From assembly GCA_009695065.1 (NCBI GenBank), contig SIBR01000001.1, positions 165,445 to 229,444 on the forward strand: DNA of 64,000 nt, written 5' to 3'. This document shows, one piece after another, positions 25,799-36,087 of this stretch. The position numbers were made by a program, and so were the translations under genes. Origin of the DNA: Opitutus sp. (GTDB taxonomy: Bacteria; Verrucomicrobiota; Verrucomicrobiae; Opitutales; Opitutaceae). Positions within the stretch are counted from its first letter, which is position 1, and every line of letters begins with the position of its first letter. The notes under the pieces were generated by a model, which worked only from the letters and a program-made list of their open reading frames with translations, was not told the origin of the DNA and did not search any database.

Positions 25799-27361
25799 TC
25801 AGCCTTTGGAGAGCTTGAACTCCACCGATTCGCGGAGCGCTTCCCAGCTCGCATCGATGATATTGTCGCTCACGCCAACGGTTCCCCAGATACTTTGGCC
25901 GTCGCCGCTCTCGATCAGCACCCGCGTGCGTGCTGCCGCCCCGCTGTTGCCCTCGAGGATGCGCACCTTGTAGTCGCGCAGCTTCATGTCGCGAATCTGC
26001 GGGTAGGTGGTCTCCAGCGCCATCCGCAACGCGCGATCGAGCGCTCCGACCGGGCCGGATTCTTCCGCCACGGTATGCACGGTCTGGCCGCCGACTTTGA
26101 GCTTCACGGTCGCCTCGGCCCACAGTTGCCCATCGTGCCGCTCCACGATCACGCGATAATTCTCCACCTCGAAAAACGTTTTCGTCTGCCCGAGCGACTT
26201 CGCCACCAGGAGCTTGAAAGACGCATCGGCGGCTTCGTATTCGTAGCCGCGAAATTCCCGGGCCTTGAGCTCCTCGATCAGCACCTTCATCTCGGGCCGC
26301 TTCTCGTCGAGTTCGATTCCCAGCTCGCGGGCCTTGAGCGTGAGACTGCTGCGACCGGCCATGTCGGACACGAGCACCCGGGTGCGGTTTCCGACCAGCG
26401 CCGGATCGATGTGCTCGTAACTGCGCGCCACTTTTTGCGCCGCGTTGGCGTGCAGGCCGCCCTTGTGGGCAAAGGCCGAATGTCCCACGAACGGCGCCTT
26501 CGGATCCGGGCGCAGATTCGCCAGTTCGTCGAAGAACAGCGACAGGTCGCGCAACTGGGCGAGATTCGCGGCACAGCGCATCGTGCACCCCATCTTCAGG
26601 GCAAGATTGGGCAGGATCGTCGTCATGTTCGCATTGCCCACCCGCTCACCGTAGCCGTTGATCGTCCCCTGGACGAGGGTCGCGCCCGCCGCGATGCCGC
26701 CAAGCGACAGGGCAACGCCGAGTCCGCTGTCGTTGTGGCAATGCACGCCAACCTTGTCGCCGCCGAACTCCCGCACGACGCGGCCCACGATTTCCTTGAA
26801 CTCGTCGACCAGCGTGCCGCCATTCGTGTCGCAGAGCGTGAGGTTGCCCGCCCCGCCGCGCAGGGCCGCCGCGAGCGTCTTCATCGCGTAGTCGGAATCG
26901 GCCTTGTAGCCATCGAAAAAGTGCTCCGCGTCATAGACGACCTCGCGCCCCTGCGCCACGAGGTAGCGCGCCGAGTCCCCGATCATCGCGATGTTCTCTT
27001 CCAGCGTCGTGCGCAGAATCTCGGTCACATGCAGCGTCCACGTCTTCCCGACAATGGTCACCACCGGCATGTCGCTGTCCAAAAGAGTGCGGAGTTGGGG
27101 GTCCTCGCTGGCCTTGGTGCCCGCGCGGCGGGTCGAACCAAACGCGGCCAGCCGGGCGTGCTTGAGCTTCAGCTTCTTCGCCTCCTGGAAGAACGTGATG
27201 TCCCGCGGATTGGAGCCCGGAAAGCCGCCCTCAATGTAATCCACCCCGAAGTGATCGAGCTTCTCGGCAATCAGGAGCTTGTCCGTGACCGAGAAGCTAA
27301 TCCCCTCCCCCTGCGTGCCATCGCGCAGGGTGGTGTCGTAGATTTTGACGGCGGTACTCAT
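25799..27361 (-). CDS. cimA: (R)-citramalate synthase
   Basis: A 520-residue enzyme of the isopropylmalate/citramalate synthase family that condenses pyruvate with acetyl-CoA, the start of the threonine-independent isoleucine route. IYDTTLRDGTQGEGISFS (residues 7-24) is the metal-binding active site; VGVHCHNDSGLGVALSL and GYGERVGNAN are further signatures; HKGGLHANA marks the middle region. The C-terminal about 130 residues form the LeuA dimer/allosteric domain. The CimA branch is chosen over leuA because of the DGTQGEGISF wording and overall length. Isoleucine would be the expected feedback inhibitor. Confidence 0.9.
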   Translation of the reverse strand: MSTAVKIYDTTLRDGTQGEGISFSVTDKLLIAEKLDHFGVDYIEGGFPGSNPRDITFFQEAKKLKLKHARLAAFGSTRRAGTKASEDPQLRTLLDSDMPVVTIVGKTWTLHVTEILRTTLEENIAMIGDSARYLVAQGREVVYDAEHFFDGYKADSDYAMKTLAAALRGGAGNLTLCDTNGGTLVDEFKEIVGRVVREFGGDKVGVHCHNDSGLGVALSLGGIAAGATLVQGTINGYGERVGNANMTTILPNLALKMGCTMRCAANLAQLRDLSLFFDELANLRPDPKAPFVGHSAFAHKGGLHANAAQKVARSYEHIDPALVGNRTRVLVSDMAGRSSLTLKARELGIELDEKRPEMKVLIEELKAREFRGYEYEAADASFKLLVAKSLGQTKTFFEVENYRVIVERHDGQLWAEATVKLKVGGQTVHTVAEESGPVGALDRALRMALETTYPQIRDMKLRDYKVRILEGNSGAAARTRVLIESGDGQSIWGTVGVSDNIIDASWEALRESVEFKLSKG

Positions 27362-27413
27362 GCTAAGGGTCAAGTTTTGCGAGCACCGCGGCTGCTGGCA
27401 AGGGAGCTTTTGC

Positions 27414-29382
27414 TCATCGCCCGCCTGCCTCGCACCACCGGCGCCACATCGCCCGATAAGCCGACTCCACCCCGCGCGCAAATCCGACCGCGTCGGTCAA
27501 TGGCGAAGCCTGCATCCGGCTGCGCAGCGTGCGGCGCAACTCGGACAGCCTCGGACGATCGCACGCCAGCGCTTTCGCGATACGGATAAACTCGTCCGGA
27601 TCGTTGGCGATCAAATCCGTGAGTCCGAGGTTCGACAACTGACTCACTCCCGCGCGCCCCACCACGGTGCGGCCCACGAGTGTGACCACTGGCACGCCCA
27701 TCCAAAGCGAATCGAGGCTGGTCGTGTGCCCGTTGTAGGGAAATGGATCCAAGCCGATATCGATTCCCTGATACGTCTTGAAATATTCATGGCGTGACTG
27801 GCGGCCGGAAAACGTCACCCGCGTGGAATCGACTCCTGCCCGGGCCAATATCTCCAGGGCCCGGGTCCGGGCGCTTCCCGCCGGCACCATCAGATGCAGA
27901 CGGGATTCAGGCACGGCGGCGAGCACCCGGGCCCAGAGCGACAATACCCGTCCATTGACTTTCCCAAAGGTGTTCAACGAGCCAAAGGTCACATATCCGT
28001 TACGTGCCGCCGGCAGCGGACTGACCTCATTTTCGTCGAAGGCTTCGAAGCACCAGAAACTATGCGACAGCCGCTAGGTTTCCTCCGAGTAATAGCGTTC
28101 AAACCCGCCCGCGGGATCGAGCCAGGGGTCGCTCAGCCGGTAGTCGATTGTGTCGAGCCCCGTGCTCCCCGGGTAGCCGGCGAAGGTCACTTGCACCGGT
28201 GCAGGCTTGCGGGCGAAAACGCCCAGTCGGTGATTGGGCGAATGGAGCGTTAAATCCACCAGAATGTCGATGCGGTCTGCCCGGATCCGCTCCGCCAATT
28301 GTTCGTCGGACAATCCGTTCGTTTCGCACCAGGCCTGCGCGTATCGCCGGAATTCTTCCGTCACGATATCCGGTTGGCGGATCTCAGCGTAGCAATGAAT
28401 CTCCACTTCGGCCCGGGCATGCTGCTTGAACAAAGGCAGCAGGTTAAACCCGAGCGCGTGGCCGCGAAAATCGGGAGAAACATAGCCGATCCGCAGCGGT
28501 CGGCCCACTTCCCGATCGTTCGGAAAATCGCGCAACCGCGGCCAATGGGCCGCGTGACGCTCACGCCAACGGGCCTGCTCGGCGGCGATTTCCTCCGGAC
28601 CGCAGTCGGGATGGCAGTTAAGCACGAGAAGGAGGGCGCTGTGTCCGGCCGCGTCGGTCGGTTCGAGTTCGCACGCGCGCCGGAGACATTCCGCCGCAGC
28701 CTCCACCTCTCCGGGATGAAAGCGAACGTAACCCAGGCACCGGTGGGCGCGCGGAAACTTCGGATCGCCGCGCAGCGCGTCCTCGAAACGGACGACCGCT
28801 TCGTCGAGCCGCCCGGCGGCTTCGAGCGCACAACCGAAGTCCGTGAGGAGGCCGGCCTCGGGCGGCGCCAGGGCGCACGCGCGTTCGTAGTGGGTGACGG
28901 CTTCATCGAAGGCCTGCACGTTGAAAAGCGCACTCGCCAGATTCACGCGGGCCCCGAAGGCCGCGGGATTGGCGGCGACCGCGGCACGAAAATGCGACAC
29001 GGCCTCCGCAATGCGATTCTGCGTCACCAACAGGGCTCCGAGGTTATTGTGGGGGTCGGAAAACTTTGGCGCGATTTCCGATCGCCCGCAAAAAACAAGC
29101 CGACGCCAGTTCAGCTTGCCCGCGGTGGCGGTGGACCTCGCCGAGATTGCTGAGCAATTCCGGATTGGTGGGGGCCAGTTGCAGGGCCTGCTGCATCAAG
29201 CCTTCCGCCACCTCGTGCCGGCCGACCTCAAAAGCAATGACGCCGAGGTAATGCAGCGCGCCGACGTGCGAGGAATCCTGCGCCAGAATCGCCCGATAGG
29301 CCGCCTCGGCGTCGCCCAATCGCCCGGCCCGATGATGCAGCAACGCCGCCTTGAAGCGTTCACCCAGCTGGTTGGAGGGCAT
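27414..29382 (-). pseudogene. Disrupted TPR-GT41 (O-GlcNAc transferase-like) glycosyltransferase
   Basis: Read together, three open segments rebuild one protein of about 655 residues: N-terminal TPR repeats followed by a GT41/SPINDLY-like catalytic domain. Blocks include IGYVSPDFRGHALGFNLLPL, VTFAGYPGSTGLDTIDYRL, VTFGSLNTFGKVN and LDPFPYNGHTTSLDSLWMG. Two lesions are visible. One extra base near 29078-29079 shifts the frame within the TPRs; dropping it restores ACFLRAIEIAPKFSDPHNNLG. An in-frame amber codon at 28074-28076 interrupts YYSEET*RLSHSFW. It sits between thrC and cimA, both intact. Probably inactive unless the lesions are sequencing errors. Confidence 0.85.
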
Positions 29383-29426
29383 TGTGGCCGATTCCGCTCC
29401 GGGACGTGAAGATTACCTGCGCCCCC

Positions 29427-30788
29427 TCACTGCACGGCGTGCGCGTCGATGAACGAGCGGATCTCCGCCGGCGTCGCCTTGATCCGGTGCTTCACCACCC
29501 GCCGGGACTTCAACGCCTCCAGGCTCGGGTGCGTCGGCGCAATCCCGATGGCGGCCTGGATGGTCTCCGGAAACTTCGCCGGGCTCGCGGTCGAAAGCAC
29601 CACATTCACGCGATCGGGATTCAGTTCCTTGAAGGCGCAGGCGGTGTGCGGATCCACGACATAACCATAGTCGCGATGGACCCGCTGGATGATCCCGGGA
29701 ATTTCGGCGTCGGTGCAGCGCGAGGCCGAAAACGTGCCGCGATCGAAATCCGCAAAACGATAGGCTCCCGTCTCCTTGAACGTGGTCATCACTTCGCGCA
29801 CCCGAGCCGGGTCGCGCCCGACGGCGAAGTAGATGAAGCGCTCAAAGTTGGACGCGACCTGAATATCCATCGAGGGCGCGAGGCTCGGCTGGACGGTCCC
29901 GACGCGATACTCGCCCGTCGCGAACATCCGGTGGAGAATATCATTCTGGTTGGTCGCCACCTTGAAACCGCAAATCGGCACGCCCATCTGCTGAAGCAGC
30001 CAACCCGCGAGCACATTGCCAAAATTTCCCGTGGGGACCACAAACTCGACGTTCGCGCGATCGCCCGCCGGCAGCCGCAGCCACGCGTGGAGGTAGTAGA
30101 CGCACTGCGCGAGCACGCGCGCCAGATTGATCGAGTTGACCGCCGACAAACGGTGGCGGGTTCGGAACTCTTGGTCTCCAAAAATCACCTTCAACGCCGC
30201 CTGCGCGTCGTCGAAGGTGCCATCCACGGCGAGCGCGAATACATTGTCCGCCCCGGTGCAGGCCATCTGCCGCTCCTGCAACGGCGAAACGCGGCCGTCG
30301 GGATAAAGAATAAAAATGGCCGTGCCGGGCTTGCCCAGGAGCCCGTGAATCGCAGCCGCACCCGTGTCGCCGGAGGTCGCCCCGAGCACGTTGATCGTCT
30401 TGTGGCGCACCGCGCATTGATGCTCGTAGAGATTGCCGAGGACCTGCAGGGCGAAATCCTTGAAGGCGAGCGTCGGACCGTGCCACAACTCGAGCACGTG
30501 CAACTTCGGGGCAAGCTGCCTGAGCGGAGCGATGTCCGGATACGAAAAGGTCGTGTAGGATTTGGCGATGATCGCCCGCAGCGTCGTCGGCGCGATGTCC
30601 GACGCGAACACGCGCAAAAATTCGAAGCAAAGGCCGGCGTAGCCGAGACTCTCGAACCGAGGCAAGTCCGGCGAGAAATCCGGCAACGATTCCGGCAGGA
30701 AAAGTCCGCCATCCGGTGCCAGACCGGTGGCGACCGCGTCGGAAAAACCGGTCGGCGGCGTCTGCCCGCGAGTGGAGATAAAGCGCAT
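29427..30788 (-). CDS. thrC: Threonine synthase
   Basis: A 453-residue PLP enzyme that makes threonine from O-phosphohomoserine. The N-terminus MRFISTRGQTPPTGFSDAV is typical; PLP lysine is Lys110 in TLAFKDFALQ, followed by GATSGDTGAAAIHGLLG and VPTGNFGNVLAGW. The length fits the longer, E. coli-like class. With lysC and hom upstream on the same strand, the three enzymes cover aspartate to threonine apart from asd and thrB. There is an 87-bp spacer after lysC. Confidence 0.95.
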   Translation of the reverse strand: MRFISTRGQTPPTGFSDAVATGLAPDGGLFLPESLPDFSPDLPRFESLGYAGLCFEFLRVFASDIAPTTLRAIIAKSYTTFSYPDIAPLRQLAPKLHVLELWHGPTLAFKDFALQVLGNLYEHQCAVRHKTINVLGATSGDTGAAAIHGLLGKPGTAIFILYPDGRVSPLQERQMACTGADNVFALAVDGTFDDAQAALKVIFGDQEFRTRHRLSAVNSINLARVLAQCVYYLHAWLRLPAGDRANVEFVVPTGNFGNVLAGWLLQQMGVPICGFKVATNQNDILHRMFATGEYRVGTVQPSLAPSMDIQVASNFERFIYFAVGRDPARVREVMTTFKETGAYRFADFDRGTFSASRCTDAEIPGIIQRVHRDYGYVVDPHTACAFKELNPDRVNVVLSTASPAKFPETIQAAIGIAPTHPSLEALKSRRVVKHRIKATPAEIRSFIDAHAVQ

Positions 30789-30875
30789 GACAGGTGCGAG
30801 GTGGGGGGAGCGTCGCGCGAGTGAAGCGAACCGGGTGATGCTCGCTCCTCGCCAACGGCTACCCGCTACTCAGAC

Positions 30876-32090
30876 TTACAGCTTCTCCAGCCCGAACGCC
30901 GCGTGCGCCAAGCGGGCGGCTTCATCGGCCCGGGTCTTGTCGATCACGACCGAAATCTTGATTTCCGAGGTGCTGATGAGCTCAAGATTGATGCCCGCCT
31001 CGGCCAGCGCCTGAAACAGGGTCGCCGCCACCCCGCTGTGCGTCCGCATGCCCACGCCCACCACGGAAAGCTTGGCGATCCGTTCGTCGACGGCGACTTC
31101 GCCGCCCGTCTCCTTCAAGACCGGCTCGAGCGCTTTCAACGCTTTCGCCGTCTCGGTCTGCGGCACCGTGAAGGTGAGATTGGCCACCCCCTGCCGGCCG
31201 ACGTTCTGCACGATCATGTCGACGTTGATATGCGCATCCGCCAGCGACTTGAAGACCTTCGCGGCGGAACCCGGTTTATCCAAGATGTTGCTGACGATGA
31301 TCTTCGCCTGGTCCTTGTCGACGGCGACTCCGCGCACGACGATCTTTTCCATGTAGGCGACTTCCTGTTTCACGATGGTTCCTGGGTTTTGGTTAAAGGA
31401 GGAGCGGACTTCAAAAACGACATTGTACTTGGCCGCGAACTCGACCGAGCGGGACTGCATCACCTTGCTGCCGAGCGATGCGAGTTCGAGCATCTCGTCG
31501 TAGCTGATCTCGGAAAGTTTCTTCGCGTCCTTCACCACCCGCGGATCGGCGGTGTAAACGCCGTCCACGTCGGTGTAGATTTCACATTTGTCGGCCTTGA
31601 TCGCGGCGGCCAGGGCGATGGCGGTGAGATCGGAGCCGCCGCGCCCGAGGGTCGTGATCTGACCGGCCTCATCGATGCCCTGAAAGCCCGCGACGATGAT
31701 CACCTTGCCAGCATCGAGGTCCTTGATGAGCGGCTTCGCGTTGATCGTCTTGATCTTCGCCTTGGTGTGCACCTTGTCGGTAAAAATACCGGCTTGCGCG
31801 CCGGTGTAGCTCACGGCTTCGACGCCGATACCGTGCAGCGCCATCGCCGTGAGGGCGATCGTCTCCTGCTCGCCGATGGAAAGCAGTTGATCCATTTCAC
31901 GCTCGCTCGGCATCGGGCATACCGCCTTGGCCCGGGCGATGAGCTCGTTGGTCACCCCGGCGCGGGCGGAGACGACGACCACGAGCTGGTGGCCCTGATC
32001 GCGAATCGCCTTGATGCGCAACGCGACGTTTTTGATGCGATCGACGTCACCGACCGAGGTGCCGCCGTATTTTTGAACGATTCGTGCCAT
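30876..32090 (-). CDS. lysC: Aspartate kinase
   Basis: A 404-residue monofunctional aspartokinase. KYGGTSV (residues 6-12) opens the kinase domain, with GRGGSDLTAIALAAA and TDVDGVYTADPRV in its centre; two C-terminal ACT domains (about 265-400) provide the lysine/threonine control site. It phosphorylates aspartate, the entry to lysine, threonine and methionine. It lies between hom and thrC on the same strand, so a threonine-linked transcript is likely. The ATG at 32088-32090 has no strong Shine-Dalgarno sequence. Confidence 0.95.
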   Translation of the reverse strand: MARIVQKYGGTSVGDVDRIKNVALRIKAIRDQGHQLVVVVSARAGVTNELIARAKAVCPMPSEREMDQLLSIGEQETIALTAMALHGIGVEAVSYTGAQAGIFTDKVHTKAKIKTINAKPLIKDLDAGKVIIVAGFQGIDEAGQITTLGRGGSDLTAIALAAAIKADKCEIYTDVDGVYTADPRVVKDAKKLSEISYDEMLELASLGSKVMQSRSVEFAAKYNVVFEVRSSFNQNPGTIVKQEVAYMEKIVVRGVAVDKDQAKIIVSNILDKPGSAAKVFKSLADAHINVDMIVQNVGRQGVANLTFTVPQTETAKALKALEPVLKETGGEVAVDERIAKLSVVGVGMRTHSGVAATLFQALAEAGINLELISTSEIKISVVIDKTRADEAARLAHAAFGLEKL

Positions 32091-32147
32091 GTCAGGAGGG
32101 AAATTTATCGGCGGGGACGCGCAGCCGGCGGGAAATCCCCGGCTCGC

Positions 32148-33470
32148 TCAATCGTTGAAATCTCCGATGCGCAGCAAAACCGGCGCCTCAAGCACGCTCT
32201 TCAGCGCGCTCAGTTGGTGCAGGGTTCCCTGCATCGCCCGTTCGTTGCTTTCGTGGGTCGTGAGCACGAGCGAGGCGGCGCCGGCCCGCTCCGCCGGACT
32301 CTGAATCACGCTCGCGATGCTCACGTGGTGGCGGGCCATGACGGACGCGACCCGCGCCAGCACGCCCGGCTGGTCCTTCACCGTGAGCCGAACGTAATAG
32401 CGGCAGCGGATGTTCTGCGGCGGGGCCAGCCGGCAGCCGTTGCGCGCCGACACGTTCTCCTCGCCGATCAGATGGGCGCCCTTCCCGTGCTTGAGCAGCG
32501 AGGCCGCGTCCGCGATGTCACTGATCACGGCACTGGCCGTCGCGTCCTGGCCGGCGCCCCGCCCGCTGTAGAGCGTCGTGCCGACTACGTCGCCGGTCAC
32601 CGAGATCGCGTTGAACACCCCGCTGACGTTCGCGATGACGTTGCCCTCGGGCAGCAGCGTGGGATGCACGCGGACATAAAGTTCGTTCTTCGCAAAATCG
32701 CGCGTGATGACGGCCAGCAATTTGATGCCGAAACCGAGGACCGAGGCGTTTTTGAAATCGGCGGGCGTGATCCGCGAAATGCCCTCGACGATCATGTCGT
32801 CGGTTTTCACCCAAACGCCGTGCGCCAGCCAGGCCAGCACGGAGGCCTTGTGCGCGGTGTCCCAGCCGTCGACATCGAGCGACTCGTCCGCCTCCGCGTA
32901 GCCGAGGCGCTTCGCCTCGGCGAGCACGTCGCCGTAGGTGGCGTCCCGGTCCTCCATCTGGGTGAGGATGTAATTGCAGGTCCCGTTCAGGATGCCGTAG
33001 ATCCGCGGAAACCGGTTGGCGACGAGTCCCTCGCGCAAGGCTTTGACGATGGGGATGCCACCGGCTACGGAGGCCTCGAAGTAGAAGTGTCCGCCATACT
33101 TCTGCGCCGCCGCGAAGATTTCCGCCCCATGCTGGCAGATCAGCGCCTTGTTGGCCGAGACGACGACCTTGCCATTGCGCAAGGCGGCGAGCGTCACTTT
33201 TCGCGCCAGCGTGGTTCCGCCCATCAATTCGCAGACGATGTGAATGGCCGGGTCGTTCGCGATCGCGAGCGGGTCGTCGGTGAGCTTGGAGGCGGGGATT
33301 TTCACCGTCCGGACCTTGTGCCGGTCGCGCACCGCGGCCCGGGCGAGGTTAAATTTCACGCCGACGCGCGACTCGAGGTCCGCGCGGTGGGCCGAGATAT
33401 GTTTCCACACGCCCTGCCCCACCGTGCCGAAGCCGCAAAGGCCAATGTTGATCGTCAGGGGTTCGCTCAT
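32148..33470 (-). CDS. hom: Homoserine dehydrogenase
   Basis: A 440-residue monofunctional enzyme that reduces aspartate semialdehyde to homoserine. N-terminal Rossmann motif GLCGFGTVGQGV (about 10-21), VVVSANKALI and the catalytic core GILNGTCNYILTQMEDRDATYGD and GYAEADESLDVDGWDTAHK, then a C-terminal ACT domain (YYVRLTVKDQPGVLARVASV). The start ATG (33468-33470) overlaps the plsY stop by ATGA; the longer frame upstream is antisense-like noise over plsY. Threonine inhibition through the ACT domain is expected. Confidence 0.95.
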   Translation of the reverse strand: MSEPLTINIGLCGFGTVGQGVWKHISAHRADLESRVGVKFNLARAAVRDRHKVRTVKIPASKLTDDPLAIANDPAIHIVCELMGGTTLARKVTLAALRNGKVVVSANKALICQHGAEIFAAAQKYGGHFYFEASVAGGIPIVKALREGLVANRFPRIYGILNGTCNYILTQMEDRDATYGDVLAEAKRLGYAEADESLDVDGWDTAHKASVLAWLAHGVWVKTDDMIVEGISRITPADFKNASVLGFGIKLLAVITRDFAKNELYVRVHPTLLPEGNVIANVSGVFNAISVTGDVVGTTLYSGRGAGQDATASAVISDIADAASLLKHGKGAHLIGEENVSARNGCRLAPPQNIRCRYYVRLTVKDQPGVLARVASVMARHHVSIASVIQSPAERAGAASLVLTTHESNERAMQGTLHQLSALKSVLEAPVLLRIGDFND

Positions 33471-34114
33471 GGTTGGGACAGAGGGGCCTTCTGGCCGATC
33501 TTGTTTTCGGTGCCGGCGAGCAGGCGCGCGAGATTGGCACGGTGCCGGAGAACGACGAAAAGTGCGACTCCCGCGGAGACCCCGACCAGCACCGGGGTCC
33601 GCTGAAAAGCCAGCGCCAGCAAGGGCAGCGAAAGCGCCGCCAAGACCGAGGCGAGCGAAACATAGCGCGTGAGCGCTGCGGTCACGCCCCAAACGACCGC
33701 GGCAAGCAGCACGCCGAGGGGAAACAACACGAGCAATCCACCGGCACCGGTGGCAACGCCCTTGCCGCCGCGAAAGCGGGTGAAACAGGAAAAGCTGTGC
33801 CCGAGCACCGCGCCGACCAGACCCGCAATCGCGAGGTAGCCATACTGCGTGGCGTCGAGCACCGGACCGACAGGAGGCGCAAGCCGGCGCCAGCCCCATG
33901 GGGCCAGCGCCGCCGCGGCACCCTTCAAGGCGTCGAGCACGAACACGAGGTTGCCGCAGCCGGATCCGAGCACCCGGCGGACATTGGTCGCGCCCGGACT
34001 TTTGCTGCCGACTTCGAAGATGTTCACGCCCTTCGCCCGCGCGACGAGATACCCGAAGGGCAGCGAGCCCAGCAGGTAGCCGGCGAGAAGGGCGATGAGC
34101 GCGGGCGTAAGCAT
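33467..34114 (-). CDS. plsY: Glycerol-3-phosphate acyltransferase (acyl-phosphate dependent)
   Basis: A 215-residue, multi-spanning inner-membrane enzyme that starts phospholipid synthesis with acyl-phosphate. Three PlsY motifs are present: GYLLGSLPFGYLVAR, GSKSPGATNVRRVLG, and HSFSCFTRFRGGKGVATGAG. The position between serA and hom is unusual functionally, but it is translationally coupled to hom by ATGA. A small palindrome lies upstream, between plsY and serA. Confidence 0.93.
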   Translation of the reverse strand: MLTPALIALLAGYLLGSLPFGYLVARAKGVNIFEVGSKSPGATNVRRVLGSGCGNLVFVLDALKGAAAALAPWGWRRLAPPVGPVLDATQYGYLAIAGLVGAVLGHSFSCFTRFRGGKGVATGAGGLLVLFPLGVLLAAVVWGVTAALTRYVSLASVLAALSLPLLALAFQRTPVLVGVSAGVALFVVLRHRANLARLLAGTENKIGQKAPLSQP

Positions 34115-34142
34115 GCTCAGCCGGGAAGGCTAAGTCCGCGCC

Positions 34143-34163
34143 AGCCGGCTTGATGAGCCGGCT
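34143..34163. repeat. REP-like palindrome between serA and plsY
   Basis: AGCCGGCT, a five-base TGATG spacer, and AGCCGGCT again; the 8-mer is itself palindromic, so the two copies pair as a stem. It lies in the 76-bp serA-plsY gap. It may stabilise the serA 3' end or reduce read-through; there is no T tract. Confidence 0.5.
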
Positions 34164-34190
34164 CCGTATTCGATTTGGAAATCCCGTGCC

Positions 34191-35780
34191 TCATAGCTGG
34201 ACAAATTTCGCCAGCTTGATGGCCGGATGACCCTTGATTTCCTGCCGCGCAGCCTCGCTCGGCTCGCTGTCCACCCGCACCACCATGTACGCAGTCGCAC
34301 CGGGTGTCAGCCGGCTCAACGACATGTCGGCGATATTCACTTTGTCCCGGCCGAGAATGGTGCCGATCGTGCCGACCATGCCAGGCTGGTCCACGTTTTC
34401 GAGCACGAGCAGCTTGCCGTCGGCCAGCACCTCGACCTCGCGGCCGTTGACGTTGACGATGCGCGGCTGATTCGCCTTGCCGATCAGCGTGCCGGCGGCG
34501 GAGTAGACCGAGCCATCGGGCGCCGTCGCCTCGACCTGGATGAGCTCGGAATAACCGGAGTCGCCCGTCGATTTGGTCACTTGGGCGCGAACTCCGAGGC
34601 GCTCGAGCATAACGGGCGCGTTGACGAAGTTGACCTCGTCGCCACTGATCCGCCGCAGGTAGCCCCGCTCGATGGCGCGGGTCACCGCGTTGACCTCGAG
34701 GTCAACCAGTTTGCCCCAATAGGTGATGGTGAGCTGGGCGATCTGGGCGGGGGCGATTTGCTGGACGAGCGTGCCGAGTTTCGTCCCGAGATCGAGATAG
34801 GGCCCGAGAACCTTGAGCGACGTCGCGTCGATCGAGGGGACATTGACGGCGTTGCAGATGACGCCGCCGTTCAGCACGTCGGCGATCTGCTCGGCTATTT
34901 CGATTCCCACCGATTCCTGCGCCTCGGCGGTCGAGGCACCCAGATGCGGAGTCAGGACGACATTCGGCAGCTTGCGAAATTCGCTGTCGGCCGCGAGCGG
35001 CTCGTCCTCGAAAACGTCGAGACCGGCGGCGGCCACCTTGCCCGATTTCAGCGCGGCCAGCAGCGCCGTCTCCTTGATAATGCCGCCCCGGGCGCAGTTG
35101 AAGATCCGCACGCCTTTCTTGCATTTCTCGAAGGCGGCCTCGGCGATCATGTATTTCGTGTCGTCGGTCAGCGGCATGTGCACCGTGATGTAGTCCGACT
35201 GCTTGAGCAGTTCGTCCAGCGGCACGCCTTCCACCTGCATCGCCTTGGCGCGGCTGGGAGCGAGGTAGGGATCGAACGCGAGGACCCGCATGCCAAAGGC
35301 CTGCGCCCGTTTGGCCACCTCGCCGCCGATCCGGCCTAGGCCCACGATGCCAAGGGTCTTCTTAAATAATTCGAGGCCCGAAAAACTTTTCCGGTCCCAC
35401 TGGCCGGCTTTCATGGACGCCCCCGCCTGCGGCACTGGCCGGGCGCCGCACAGGATGTGCGTGAAGGTCAACTCGGCCGTCGCAATCGTATTGCCCGCCG
35501 GCGTGTTCATGACGACCACGCCATGCTCGGTCGCGGCCTCGACGTCGACGTTATCCACCCCGACGCCCGCCCGGCCCACCACCTTCAGGAGTGGCGCCGC
35601 CTTGAACACGTCCGCCGTGATCTTGGTCTCGGACCGCACGGCAATGGCATGCACATCCCGGACGAGTTCCAGCACCTTTTCGGGCGAGGATCCGTAAGCC
35701 TCGACGACTTCGAAGCCCGGCTGCTGGCGCAGGTAGGCGACTCCTTTGGGTGAGATCTTGTCGGCAACGAGGACTTTCAT
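34191..35780 (-). CDS. serA: D-3-phosphoglycerate dehydrogenase, long form
   Basis: A 529-residue enzyme that oxidises 3-phosphoglycerate to 3-phosphohydroxypyruvate, the first step to serine. NAD fold GIVGLGRIGGEVAKRAQAFG, active-site arginine region FNCARGGIIKE, and the catalytic His in VVLTPHLGAST. The long form adds the allosteric substrate-binding domain (about 320-450) and a C-terminal ACT domain (LLVLENVDQPGMVGTIG) for serine feedback. The ATG at 35778-35780 gives the conserved KVLVADKISPKG start. First gene of the minus-strand amino-acid run. Confidence 0.95.
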   Translation of the reverse strand: MKVLVADKISPKGVAYLRQQPGFEVVEAYGSSPEKVLELVRDVHAIAVRSETKITADVFKAAPLLKVVGRAGVGVDNVDVEAATEHGVVVMNTPAGNTIATAELTFTHILCGARPVPQAGASMKAGQWDRKSFSGLELFKKTLGIVGLGRIGGEVAKRAQAFGMRVLAFDPYLAPSRAKAMQVEGVPLDELLKQSDYITVHMPLTDDTKYMIAEAAFEKCKKGVRIFNCARGGIIKETALLAALKSGKVAAAGLDVFEDEPLAADSEFRKLPNVVLTPHLGASTAEAQESVGIEIAEQIADVLNGGVICNAVNVPSIDATSLKVLGPYLDLGTKLGTLVQQIAPAQIAQLTITYWGKLVDLEVNAVTRAIERGYLRRISGDEVNFVNAPVMLERLGVRAQVTKSTGDSGYSELIQVEATAPDGSVYSAAGTLIGKANQPRIVNVNGREVEVLADGKLLVLENVDQPGMVGTIGTILGRDKVNIADMSLSRLTPGATAYMVVRVDSEPSEAARQEIKGHPAIKLAKFVQL

Positions 35781-36087
35781 TGGAGAAAAATGCCCACGAG
35801 GGAAATCGCGCGGGGCATGGCTAGCAAGGAAAAGGTTTGGCCATGACCGACCCTGGCCGGCCACCGGCGCTCCGCGGGAAAAATCCGGGCAGAAATGACC
35901 GGGAGGGTTGCGCGCCGACTTCATCCCGCTCAAGGTCTCGCCCGGCCAAAATCCTTTTGTTGCGCATGCCGTTCGATTTACCCTTTGTCTTCGACCTGCG
36001 GAGGTTGGGCGCAACTTCGCACCGTTCGATCCGTCCATCTCGTCGATGCGACCTCACTGGCGCGCCCGCCGCCCTTTTGCCTTAATC
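35781..36087. other. Divergent intergenic region serA / RND adaptor
   Basis: A 307-bp spacer between the divergent serA and efflux-adaptor starts. It should contain both promoters, but I find no confident -35/-10 pair, no operator palindrome and no RNA gene. A frame open on the plus strand across part of it adds only unconserved residues before the adaptor. Confidence 0.5.

Noticed and set aside
30903..33605. A 900-codon plus-strand open frame across lysC and hom
   Set aside because: Shadow of the two conserved minus-strand enzymes; it has no recognisable domain.
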